A DNA stretch of 64,000 bases, from the NCBI GenBank assembly GCA_021234155.1, contig JAJEKV010000004.1:2970819-3034818 (forward strand), given 5' to 3'. Shown in pieces: positions 14,791 through 26,939 of the stretch (position 1 is its first letter; every line of letters starts with the position of its first letter). Origin of the DNA: Isoetes taiwanensis. Taxonomy: Eukaryota; Streptophyta; Lycopodiopsida; Isoetales; Isoetaceae. The translations under genes and the position numbers were made by a program. The notes under the pieces are model-generated. The model made no database searches. It was not told the origin of the DNA and saw only the letters and a list, made by a program, of their open reading frames with translations.

Positions 14791-17700
14791 ATGGTCATAA
14801 AAATAAAAATAGCCGGGTCCTTTATCCTGAATGGCCATAGCCGCACGATTTTAAACTGGTGTCTACAAAGTGATTATTTGCGAGATCCACCATACGGTTT
14901 CCTGACCAGTTCTGTCAGCGGTCAGCATTTCGTTCTCCTGGTTTCAGAGCAGGAAAGTACCGTTTTCCTGATGCGCCCAGTGCCGATGGAATTTAAAATT
15001 TTAACCATTTTCGCGATGCATCCAGACATTGAACTCCTGTGCATTCAACTTTCAGTTGTTACATTTCAAAAGAAAGCCTGGATTTCCGGAGTACTAAAGC
15101 TTGGTTTTCATGGGTTCATAGAGTTCTAAAAGCAAAGAAAATGAGTAAGAAGGAAAGAACATTCAAAAAACATTTGAAGCGACAATGTATTGCATCCTCT
15201 CACCCAACAAAAGTGATTACGACTCTGTTGCGTCTTACCGTCGATACGCAGCCATGTGGATGCAATTCTGTTGGTTTGGACAGGCGGGACAGCTGATGCG
15301 AAATAATGAAAGCGGCTAAGCCGGTAATAGTTAAGACATGCGAAAGCAATTGATAGCAGCGATTGCAGGAAGCTGTAGTAGCCGATCGGGCCCAAGAGCA
15401 AAGAGGTCGGCAGCACACAGCGATTTTGAGAAAGTCTCTGGAATACGGGAGTAACGCATTTAGGTGATCGCATATGCCAATTACCTTTACCACGGAATGC
15501 AACATGATACCAGTAAACAAGTTACGAAGCGACATTTTAAGACTATAATGCCGGGCGAATTGAGTACGGATGTATTCATTATTAAAAGATAGATCAAAGA
15601 TCGGTATCGTTTCAACATCCCCACGATGCAGCAGATGAGTAGCAGAATCTAAACATTGAGATGTTGCGGAAGCCATGCCGCAAAAACAATGGGGAGAGCA
15701 GGCCAGCCATTTAGACTTCGCATAATAACACAAAGCTCGCTTTAAACACCGGAGAACTGGCGCCAGCAGCTACTCACCATGCCAAAAATAGAAATATTTA
15801 TAAACAAGTGACCGCAGCATACAGTAAACCGCAGAGAAAGTTGAAAAAAAAAAAAAAAAAGAAACTATGATATTCGACGGAAAAGTGGAAAGCGTTCCAT
15901 GGCACCACTGTTCTAAAAATGGCATTAAAATAAGTCATATGACCATTTCTCAAATCGATAACAAGATCTGTCGCCTGACGCATTTCGTGTGGTGGAAAAA
16001 CGGATAATGTTCTTATCTGGACATTGGCGTACTGCTTCATAGTGGCGAAATTCTCTCCGGAGATTTTCGTAGAAAATGAATACGCAGTCTCCATTAATAA
16101 CAAGTGGGTCGAGAAAGCGAATTGAAGATGTAATTTCGTCGCCCAAGATGGGCGATGTTAGGTTTCATCAAACTCTTGTTTAGTTAAGTCACCGCCTATA
16201 AAATCAAACAGTATGACCGGCATGCACTTCTGGCTGTACCAGAAAGAATGCTAAAAGCCAGCAGCAGCCTTCAGATTTGGCCGTACCATTTAATTTACGG
16301 AACATCAAAGTTAGTCGATACGACCGCAGCGACTCCGGAATCTTTGGCTCGCGATTGCAAAGACAGCCGTCTTCCATACTTGAGGTCATTCCAGCAAGAT
16401 GCAGCGCTCCGAAAGTTCTTGGTCAGCCGAATGCGATCGGCTCTGGTAGATCAAAGATGAACAATGTCACCGATGGGATGTTCACGAGGCAGCTAGTCCA
16501 TCGGGTCAGAGGGTTGAGTGAAAGCCAGTTTGAACAGTGATCAACCTGGTTAGGTGAAACGCTTTGATTGGCGGATTAAATGATTCAGGCTTCAATATTT
16601 CGCGAACACACGATATTGCCGAGTCATGTATCCGACGGCAAGAATATCAAGCGCGTTATTGAACTACTTGCCTTCATCCAAATCGAGCACCAGTAAAGTC
16701 ATTGTAAGAAACAGTCAGTATTACCGACAAACATTTATCGGTTCTGGCAAGTACGGCCATCAAAGACGTTCAAAAAAGGTCGAAGATCTTTATTAAAAGA
16801 GAACCGGGGCCTGAGGAAGATCGCTGCTCTTTCGTCAAGCAGCGGTCATTGCAGCTCACTTCGTACCGCCATTCTTCAGCCATTTTCTGGCCCTGCGGTA
16901 ATGACAGGGCTCAGCATTACCCAGAACGCCAAAACCATTCTATTCTATTCTAGTTTGATAGCCGAAATTTCAAAGCGAACGAGCCAGTTGGTGGAGAGTT
17001 TCATCTCTAAAAATGATTTGCCTCTCTTCTTTGTGTTTAAGAATTGAGACAGGCTCAACGTAGCTGTCAATCTGGCGTTAGAGGGTTAGTTCTTTTACAT
17101 ACTTTTCTCTTGCCATATGGTCATTCGAGTCAACAATATAGAGCATTCCATGATAAATTTACCGCATATTAGTTAGAATTATTTTATACCAGATAAATAG
17201 TCTGAAGATGGTTTTCCCTTTAAAGTTATAAGGTTGCGATCTCTGACTTATCGTAAGTTGGTGAGACTGCAAAGAAATTGAAATGTTGTGCAGAGATAAG
17301 GATTACCAATCGCCGAAGATCGGGTTCCAAAAACCTCAGAGCTCGACATACAATATTTTCGTAGTGCCCATTGGCGAGAAATTTCACCGTCGGGAGTTCT
17401 AAAAATGAAGCTGATAAATATCGACACTGGTCGCCAGTTTAAGGACGAAAGCGTAAGCCTGACAGGCTATCTCAACCATCGAATATTATACCTGGTCTTT
17501 GCCCACAGAATCATATTGTTACGTGCGATCGTTAAAGGGCGACTGGCTGAACTGAATTTCGCATCGCTATCGATTCAGAGCCGAATTCCCGTACCCACAT
17601 TTGCGTCGTAGTTTGCGTTCAACATCGCTGTTTAACGTTATAGACGCCATTAAAAGGATAGCCAGTCAACTTTGGAGCGATTAGCTGGAGATCTGCCGCC

Positions 17701-20700
17701 TAGAAAATGCAAGGTCGTAAAATCACCACCGTGCCAGTAACGAAGCCGCAAGCAACAAGCACTAAAGCCTAAACGCGCCATGTGGAAACGGTATGCCGTG
17801 AGTCATCGTGTTGTTCGCCGGGCAATTGTCAACTTCTGGGGCGTAGAAAGTCGCAGCCCGCAAAGTCAAGCGAGCTACCTAAGCGTTATACATCGCCGAG
17901 AAACGGTCACCGTTAAAGATCACGGACGATTACCGATACTGGATTGAAAAGCGAAAGTTTAGAATTTAAACCGCACGACGAAAACGCGTATTCAACGTTC
18001 AAGACAGTATGCCCAGGCTGGTCAAACAGCGTTCTCGCCACAGCCAGATCGTCATCTATCAACGAACAGTAAAGAACGTAGCAAGAACTGAAGAGTGCCG
18101 AAACATGGGTAGTCCGGAGTAATCAAAAGTTAGGACGATTAATCAACGAAAGAGCCTTCGTCGAAAGAAAACAAAACGGAAGAAAATCTGCCATCGCCTG
18201 AACTTCAGAATACCGTTCAACAAAAGAATTTGAGCTTTGGGAATATGCCCAACTAGTTACAAAACAAGCGAGTGGCAGAGAAAATGGGCGGCAGAAATTT
18301 ATGCGGCAGTGAAGAGCCAGCAGCCATTGTTTAATTGTTTGAGTTGTTGTGGGTTATTTAAAGATGCAACCATATTTCGCCATTCTCGTTGGTCATTTAT
18401 TTCGCAGTTGATGGCGAGTCAGAAAGATCGCCACAGTCGCCGTCAGTTGTCGCAAATATACAAAGTTGAAAGCCTATACCTGAAAGAAAGGGATTGCCGT
18501 AACAGACCGCGAAAGTACACAACAGTCAGCCTCTGTCAGCTACCAGTGCACCGACGCCAATCGTTTCCTGGGCGATTGACGTCAATGGCCGGACGCCAAG
18601 TACCTGTAAAGAGCGCACAAACAACCGCCCATGAAGCTCCATACCCACATACCTTCTCGCGTTTGCGTCGGAAGGATCATCGCAGTATATCACCGAAACA
18701 TGTCGATACTTCAAACCTCGACCGGGAACTTGGCACCGTCATTACGGGGAGCAAGGCATAAATCCCTTCATTCGACGGGACACCCTGGGTGTCACTTTAC
18801 ACGTCTTTCCTCCGCTAACGGTTCGTCGGCCCGCAGCATTGCCAAGACGCGTCCAACATAATCGCAAAGCAGTTGTCGTTCATTAAATATGTGGTCGAAG
18901 CCGGCAACCAGCTATATACCGAAGTCGGAAGAAAGTCAAAGTTAGTTCGCCTCAGATCGGTGAAGAAATGTCACGCAGTGGTACCGGCGATTTCAAAAGC
19001 ACTTCAGGCCTGATCTTATGGTGCTCGTACATGCCTACAGCCATGATTTGACGCCGAGACTGTTTTATTCGGTCAATCACCATAGAAAAGAAAACAGATT
19101 ATAGATTAAAGGTGTGCGAATCGTTGTAGTCGAGTACAGACCATTGCCGAATACTCAAGCAATTACACCAAAATTTCCGTATTAGTATAGCAGAAAACGC
19201 TGGTCATGCAGCGGTTACTGGTCGTCAGCGTCGGGTCAGCCGGGTCACCGGTTGCCGTTAGTCATATTCGTATTTAACCGTCTACGGAGTTGAAGCTCGT
19301 GGTCGCGGTGCGGTGGCCGCGAAACGTCGCATGCAACCTCCGGGCGAAGGCGCAAGTCACGCAGCGTCCATGCCATTCATATGCCTGAGCGGGTCAAGTC
19401 ACGGGTGATTCGACCGTCGTAGCGGGATAGCACCAGCGCCAATATGCATTCCCCTGGCTCAACCACAGCGAAAGAAAACGCAGGAATACCAGCGTCTTCT
19501 GAGGCGTTTCATCAAGACATCACTTCCTCTCTGGTCTCGCCGCGATGTCCTTGAAACGGGAAAAGAGTTTTCCTCATCCGGCTCATCGCAAAAATGATCT
19601 AATATCGGTTGGCACGCTTCAGAGGCTGAGTGTTGGGGAGCTTGCATATTGAATAAACACACAACTCCGGTACTATAGGTCAATATCTCGCTGGGACCCA
19701 GCAGCGCCGCTTCAGAGCGTCGTATAGTCGAAAGGTGCTCATTTGTGGCCGCCAGCTTCATAAACCCCCGCCTTCTTCTGTGCTGAGGTTACACAACATG
19801 ACCACGCCAGCACGCCGCGCATCTGCCGACGGACTACGGCAAGCGCACTAACCCCGCAAGTTAGCACTTCGGCTTGGTATATTTCTCCCGCTGGTCGCCA
19901 TTGCTCGCCAACGCCATATCATCAGCATGCACGCTATACGAAATTTCTCCGGGTCGTTCATTTAGGCCGTTCCAGCTACCCCGCAGCAGGGGAAGTTGGC
20001 GACGCGATGTTCTTTCGAAAGACAGGTTGGCGCGCGTCGTCATCTTCGGCCTGCAAAGTTAGCGCTGGGCGTGACTGCGAAATCAGCTGAATGTAAAATC
20101 ACATCAGACGACGAATACGCGTCTTTTCGAGCTTTCGTTTCGATCCACCGATAAGAAGCAGTACCAGTTCGTTAACGTTTACTCCAGGTCAAAAATCTCA
20201 AGAGCGACCGGAAGACAAAGCTCGAGCAATAAAACACGTAGTATGTTTGATGCTGAAGACAAAAAAAGTCGGTCGTTACAGGCCAGGTCATGCATCACTG
20301 CGAAGAAGTTTGGTCGTCATCGCGCAATGTCATTGGATAAAAGCAGAACGAACCTGCTCAAAGACGATACCGCAGACCGCCGGTTTGCTTTGTTTAAAGT
20401 CATACTTTGTGACTTCCACGAAAACGAACGCCGCTATCGGTTCACGAATAAAAACGCCAACACAAAAAGCCAACGACGGGAAGACAACGTACCTGTCGTT
20501 GGTACTGCGCACCATCAACGCTTCAACGAGTTGCATTCCGCAAAGCCAATACCGAACTATCACAGCCATAACAAATGGAAGCCAACGTGATGCAGAAGAA
20601 TATTCGCAATTTCAGCCTGTCGCAAGCGACGCGAATCAGGATCCGGGGAACAGTCGTCTAAGAGAAGTCCGTACTGAGCTGAGTCAGATCACGGAGTTCG

Positions 20701-22807
20701 ACGAATAGCGACGAGACTACGCAGCATCAGACGGCGAACACGGCAACGAAGTCAGCCAATCCGCGGTGCGGTTCTGCGGTCAGAACAACGTTCAGCAACG
20801 CGTCTAACAACGGGCCTTCCAGGGTCATGTTCAAGACCGCAAAGACAAGCGAAGCGTAGCCAAGAAGCTTATAAAAGATCAGTAATTTTGCAGAGGATTT
20901 AAAGGGAAAGAACAGACCAGAATAAAAGTCTTCTTTCAACCAGCCCCGACATAGTAATACGTTATATTTATTACGTTGAGGGCGTTCAAACACCAGCTCA
21001 AAATATTCCATACCTCTGTCTTTCCTAGAGCCTCGACAGCATTCCCTGGTGCGTTATTCCTGAAGTCGCAATGCGTTATCAATGCTTTGGTGTCCCCCTT
21101 TTTCTTTATTCTGCTGTTTGAACTGCGGTTGAATATTTACAATTATCTCAGCTGTACTTCTGAATTTCAGCATAACAAATACATGAATTTAGATATTGAA
21201 ATAACACGGTTATTTTGACGAAAATTTGGCAAACCTATGAAGTCATGAATGATTACGTGAATGCTTGGTACATGAACAAATGCGAAGCGATACATTCCAG
21301 GTCGTAAAGAAAATTCACGCAAATCGGGCCTGGAAACCATACCACCGCCGCAAACGAACATGCCCAATTTTCGTCATAAAGTCCGGTAGCGTGACTTCAT
21401 TGATTATTGGCTGGTCGGCTGTTTTCAGAATCTCGATAAACGCCAAATTTTGCTGACAAACAAGTTTCAGCATAAATCATTGTTCAAAGCCTGCTATTTA
21501 ACCCAAGGGTAAACAAGCACGCCAGGTGTTACGCATCGCAGTTTCGTCAGCTTGCCTTCTGCAACCACTAGTTCGGCCCATTGGGATACGCACCTTATCT
21601 GGAAGTTAAACAGCGGAATTTGAAAACCAAGCTGGTCTGGTCACATTGCTCAATTATTCAACGCCGCAGTCATGTCCTGGCTGCTCATGAGCAGTGACGA
21701 GCCAAGATGCAATCCATCTCAAAAGCTCACTGTATCCGGTGATTGACGCAAAGCAGCATTAAGCTGCCTCAGACTTACGTAGAGTTTTTATCGTTCATCT
21801 TTAGCATCAATCGCAGTTCGGCGACCGGGTCGAATAAAACATGACATGACACACCGCATTGCCCCGCCGGCAGCCGGTCGCCTGGTGTTCCGTTTCCTAA
21901 TAAGGGCAACGTAAAACATCACGTTATATACACTGGCTGGCTTCTAATTTATCAAAGCGTCGTAGGGGCAGGTGGTGCTCTAAGAGAACGGCATCGACCA
22001 GAAATAGCCCACGCAGCCATCGAAAGTCCCGTCAGCATAAGGGAGCCGACTTTACCTGAATGTCGGCACTTAGTGCGTGACCGGTTTCGGAATGACACAT
22101 ACCCTCATCCGCTGGTCGGAGAAAGCGCTTATGAATCGCTTTTCAGAATATCGGGCGGCGCCGGTCGCTTCGACAGCCGAACCAGCTGTAGCGAGCAAGC
22201 CGGGCCCACCTATCGGCCTTCGTACCGAAGACGCCAGCTCCGGCAAGAGAAAAAGCAGCCAGAGTCGGCAGCGTCGCCATTACTTTGGTGCTTTTTGAGG
22301 TGAACAAAGAAACTGCAGAAGTTGCACAAAGTTATTCTCGCGAAAGCCGATATTTTCGATGTTAATTTCGATGTGCTGTTAATCGATTCTGAAAGGGCGA
22401 TGCCAGCACAGGCTTTAACAATTCATCGCTGGTGGATGGACCATGAAATGTTGCTCAAGTTACGCTAATTTGTTTTGATGCTGGCGTTCACGCCCTGGAG
22501 ATGACATTGTTTTACCCAAAGAACGATCTTTCAGCAGCTGACACGAGCGATTTGGCGAGTCAGCACTGTTCGCCAGGTCATGTCGGTCGCATTTGAAGTC
22601 TTTTGCCCGAATATTGAACTTCTGGCTCTCCTCACTCTCTGGCGTTCCGCTGTCGCTTTTGGTTCTCGATTTCTGATTGATGCTGCTCTGAGTGTTCTGG
22701 ACTGATGTCTTGAGAATTTAATTTCTGAGTGTGCTCGATATTGTCATCAGTTCACCATTCTGTCAAGACTTATAAGTTGATTTATAGTTAGTTGATATAC
22801 TTGAGAT

Positions 22808-22854
22808 AACCCCATGTCCGATACCGTAAGAGTCAACGTAGCCGACATAGGGTT
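22808..22854. other. Apex of the fold-back
   Basis: Left side 22,808-22,824 (AACCCCATGTCCGATAC) is the near reverse complement of right side 22,838-22,854 (GTAGCCGACATAGGGTT). About 13 bases lie between them. Alignment continues outward on both sides, with quality worse on the left. This marks the turning point between the noisy arm and the clean arm. Confidence 0.8.
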
Positions 22855-23480
22855 GTGATTATGGAGCAATAATATCATCAAACATAGAGTCATTGGTAGA
22901 GTCAATTAGAACTCCATGACAATGCCCATTACAGAGCTCTAATTAGAGGTCAGCTTAAAGCCCACATAGCATCAATGGTAGGGTTAGACTAGGAGTCAAT
23001 GGTAGCGCCAGATATGTAGTTGGATATAGAGTCAATAATAGCATCAAATATATAGAGTCATTGGTGCAGAGTCGTAATTAAAAAACTCCATTAACAGTGC
23101 CCACATAGAGTCAATTAGGTCAATATAAAGTCATATGTAGCATCAATGGTAAGGACAACAAGATTCAGCCGATGACATGCATTCTTGAACCTAATTCTAG
23201 CACCTTTGACTCATAATGCATCAGCTCATGCATCAGCTATAGCCAGTTATAGCATTAGATTTGTTAAAATGAGCCGCCATCTCTAGAGTTAGACATAGCC
23301 AAAATTAGAGTCGTGAGTACATGTATGCTTGAACATAATGCTACACCTATGACTCATATGCATCAGCTCATGCATCGCTTGTAACGCTAGCTATAGCATT
23401 AGATTGCTGTCGATATAAAGGCCATACATAGAATCGTATATAGCATCGTAATTAGCAGCCAGAGAAACATTCAACCATAA
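22855..23480. repeat. Minisatellite-like degenerate repeats (TAGAGTCA units)
   Basis: Short motifs such as TAGAGTCAATGGTAG and CATAGAGTCATTGGT recur irregularly. A longer direct repeat of about 85 bp is present at 23,177-23,262 and again at 23,319-23,403 (shared TGCATCAGCTCATGCATC core). No coding sequence is apparent. Confidence 0.7.
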
Positions 23481-23584
23481 GTGCTGCTATTAACTACGTA
23501 ACAATCAAGCTAATTCCTCAAAACACCAAAATATCCTTCCGACGCTTATAACCGACTTCCTAGTACCCTCTCTTTGTAGGTGCG

Positions 23585-24290
23585 CAGGTGGACACGAGGC
23601 CGATCGCGGACAGCCTCGGTGGAGTACCTCGACGCTTAAGCTTCCTAGCAAGCTCGACCACGCTTGCGTATTTCGTCAAACGCCCATTACAAGGAGCGAG
23701 ATCAACCCTCGTTAGTCTGGGCCCGCAGCCTCTACCTGCTGCTCCTTACCGCCTCGAAAAGCCGCTGCACTCATCGCCTCCATTCGCGACGTGCCCACCA
23801 TCTTCGCGAGATCGACAGCAGGATTGGGGAGCCCCGCCAAAGACATGCTCGCTTCAGCCGGCTAAACGGGTGCCATCGAGATGAGTCTCACACCTTCTGC
23901 AGTTGCCCAAAGATCTCGGGCCAGATCCGCCGACACGCCCCTTAGTACGACCGGACTTGCCCCTACATTTGCCGATGAACACACCGGCCGTAAGACGCGG
24001 CTCGGGTCGACATTCAGAGGTACTAGATCTTAGAGCTCACCTTTGCTCCCCCTCTCCCTCGGGTCGGCTCACGATCGTGCACTCACGTGGCATGAGTGTA
24101 TATATTTGTGTGTTTTTGCATTTTGTATATTAGAACGCTTGTCACAGGCCGATGTCACACGGATTCTCGAAAACACTTCGGGCTAGGTTTTTAATCCCAG
24201 TAGTAACTGGCTGGCCGGCGCTTTTTGTATTGGGTCCCATAGACCGATTGGTTCTCGTGGATCTATAAAAATACCTTCCTTCCTTCCTTC
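23585..24290 (+). mobile_element. LINE-like element, 3' end fragment
   Basis: A CpG-rich stretch in AT-rich surroundings holds short overlapping frames, with no intact reverse transcriptase. It ends in a conserved 3' segment (AGTAGTAA, then GGGTCCCAT, then ATTGGTTCTCGTGGA) and a CTTC repeat tail at 24,274-24,290. The same 3' segment occurs in inverse orientation at 31,061-31,165 with a different repeat tail. A shared 3' end followed by a variable microsatellite is typical of non-LTR retrotransposons. The assignment is by structure only; I could not identify a catalytic domain. Confidence 0.55.
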
Positions 24291-24299
24291 ATGTTGTTT

Positions 24300-26450
24300 G
24301 AATCCTAGGGGAACAAGAAACTAAATGTACTTGCATCAATCAACTTGATTCTCGCTAATGAACTTGGCAGAGTCGTGGATCAGCCAGATTCTCGTGTGAG
24401 TAACCTAATCTTACAATACAACTTCATCCTTTAAAATAAACCTTTTAGACATGACCCACATTTTAGCATTAAGGTCTTCATTATTAAGTCGCTGCGATTA
24501 AGCATAAGATTGTATTGCTTGGTTTTCTAAATTCCATTTTGTTCTTTCAATCGCTAATGCATGCATCCCAATGTTATGTTGACTAATTAAGTTTTTAGAA
24601 AACCATGTGGCTTTTAAAACTACATTAAAAAAAAAATAATAACACCACAACGCTGCCCACTTTACCTCACAGCAAAACTTGAACAATGGTTACCATCTTA
24701 CAAACTTTGTTGCAATCCTACATAGGGGTAAATTGCAAGATTTATATCAAGATTCTAAAAAATAATGTATCTGGCATTAGCCAATAATAATGTTGTTCAA
24801 TAAGAATCCACACACTCTACTCGGACTTATATGGCAAAAAATTGACATGACCTATTTGTTTGTAATTTTGCATGGGTGCATGGGTTTCAAAAATTGTTGT
24901 AATTTTGCATCCTTTAATTTTCTTTGACCAGATACTATCCTTTCACATTTGATTTCATGTACAAACATTTATTCTACATGTCATCCTATATCCCCTCTCA
25001 ACCATTCATGACTTCACATTTCATAGGACACTAAAATTTTCATCAAAAATAGCCATTGTTATTTCATATCTAAATTCATAACTTATTTGTGCCATCTATA
25101 AATGCATAACCAAGGCACAACACAACACTCATGTCGTGGCTAAACCCAACACACCAGTTCAAACCTTAGAATGCAAGAAAAAAGGGTTTTCTAAAAGCAA
25201 TATTGACGTTTGGCACTAAATTTTGATGTTAGCGTAGCTATGCACTTATAGTGCCATCCTTGGTTGCTACTACATTCTAGAAGTCTGCATAATGGGAGCT
25301 CTAGGAAGGAAAAGACCAAGAACATGATCGTACAAGGAGAACAATTGTTTTTTAGACACACTCACATCTTTACATGTCAAGCTCTTTCACATGAGCATTA
25401 TTGATTTCCTCGAACCCCTATAATGAGGGCTGGTTGAAAAGAAAGACCATTATTCTAAGGTCCGATAGCTTCCCCTTCAACAAAATCCCTCTACTAAAAA
25501 TTACTGACTCTTTTGCTCCTTCGCCACTAGTCAAGGCCTTGCAATCTTGAACATGACGTACTTAAAAGGTTGATGGTTGCTTAGAGTCACCACTCTCTTA
25601 TAGGTAATGCTCTTTTCTATTCGAGAGGTGCTTATAGGCAATGCGTTTTCTATTCAAGTTCAACCCCACATAAATTACCTACCAAAAGATCAACAACTTC
25701 ATTGCCATTACAATGTTCTCAGATCCTTTATTATACATAAATCCTCATCATATATTCATCCAAACATTAAAACTCCATGAATACAACCTCTTCAAATTAC
25801 ATGTGACACCCCTCTAAGACCAACTATTCCAGTCTACATATGGGCCACCACTAAAACATCTCCTTACGACAAACAAAATGCAAATCGATGCTTCCTTCTA
25901 CTATCCATTTCTGTGAGCACCGCAATGTCGCACCATAACTAGTGTACTATAAGATTCAAGTATTAACCTTCTATTGATAATTTGTTTGATTGAATTTGCT
26001 TCATTGAATTGCATCATTAAACATTGAATGTTATACAAGTTGGTCTTAACAGCCAAATGCATTGGTCAAAAAACTATGTTAAACCTACATCGATTTAGCT
26101 TTTACAATATTGCTTTTTATTTTTAATTCATGAAACCAGTTCTCATATTTCTTGTATTCATTTTCTCGAATCAAATCACAAAAAATTATAACCACAAAAT
26201 AAAGAAAAGCAAAACTTATAGAGCGCATCACACGGATATGCAAGGCTTTTTGAACCGTTCAAAACGTGCTCTAGCAAGGCTAATTTTGAAAAACCACGCG
26301 TAGCTCCACTCTGCTAGTCAAGAAACAGAGGAACAAAATGGAGGGAATTTCTGGTACACTAATAATGACATTTTCTTTAATGATGGCAATTGGGTAAAAC
26401 TTGTTATAATTGAAATACATAACCTAATATGTAATGTATTCGAATTTAGA
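24300..26450. other. AT-rich DNA, no gene seen
   Basis: Low-GC plant intergenic DNA. No frame above 62 codons, no convincing splice chain and no clear repeat unit were found on either strand. Confidence 0.6.
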
Positions 26451-26456
26451 CCTTTA

Positions 26457-26935
26457 TCACCCTAGCGCCCTTATACTGTGGAAAACAATACTCGCTTTTG
26501 GCACCTTCTTTACAGCCATGTCTTGGAGATTTTTGCTTTTATGCAGAGGAAGCTGATGCCAACCTCGAGCTACCAAAGCTCTTATCAATGGAGATAGACT
26601 AAAAGAAGCAAAAGCTCCAAAGGCAGAAAAGGTATATTCATCCAGCATTGCCCCTGCTTGAATGTTTATAGTTGTCTAGTTTCGGAGCATTTACTACATT
26701 TCTTTTGAGTTTTACATTCAGAATTGGTTCCCCCAATTCATCCAGCACCTGGTGACCCTCCTCGCATTGTACCTTAGCTTCCAGCAACTTTACTTTAGAT
26801 GTTGGCAGGATAGCCATGCTCCAATGCCTCCGAGGCATCATGATACGTTTCAAACAACTCCCTACTTTACGCTAGGTAATGCGTCAAGGAAGCGCGCCGC
26901 CTTGGCCACCCCTATGGACCATTATGTGGAGTGAT
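26457..26935 (-). pseudogene. Unrecognised gene fragment with one frame shift
   Basis: Two minus-strand frames, 26,853-26,638 and 26,648-26,457, abut with a one-base change of frame near 26,650. The joined reading has coding-like composition, with residues such as VKLLEAKVQCEEGHQVLDEL followed by AFGAFASFSLSPLIRALVAR. It ends beside a possible splice donor near 26,458. I do not recognise the family. It may be a captured exon or a decayed element. Confidence 0.3.
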
Positions 26936-26939
26936 AAGA

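Larger units (their letters stand above)
1..22830 (-). other. Noisy inverted (fold-back) copy of 22.83-53.54 kb
   Basis: The arm reads as a degraded reverse complement of the right part of the window. Anchors, left arm to right arm: 84-98 to 53,408-53,422 (15 identical bases); about 1,045-1,170 to about 52,000-51,880 (inside the solo LTR); 2,921-2,938 to 49,404-49,421 (18 identical); 3,732-3,753 to 48,220-48,241 (22 identical); 7,466-7,490 to 43,986-44,010 (25 identical); about 8,950-9,085 to the GATA array at 41,801-42,005; about 11,500-11,550 to about 38,500; about 14,695-14,760 to about 34,080-34,010; about 22,170-22,200 to about 23,875-23,845. Order is strictly inverted, and the arm is about 25 percent shorter than its partner. 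There is no open frame above 177 codons. A raw, unpolished fold-back read explains this better than an old duplication. No gene here should be believed. Confidence 0.9.

Noticed and set aside
1-22500. Bacterial (enterobacterial-looking) contamination or many small genes
   Set aside because: The CpG-rich words and short frames suggested bacteria, but anchored inverted matches to the plant DNA at 23-53 kb explain the whole arm. No frame exceeds 177 codons and none has a known domain.
1-22830. Ancient natural inverted duplication of 30 kb
   Set aside because: Net shrinkage is uniform, conserved exons are not spared, and the young solo LTR and microsatellite are mirrored in place. Sequencing error fits better, though I cannot formally exclude a real palindrome badly sequenced.
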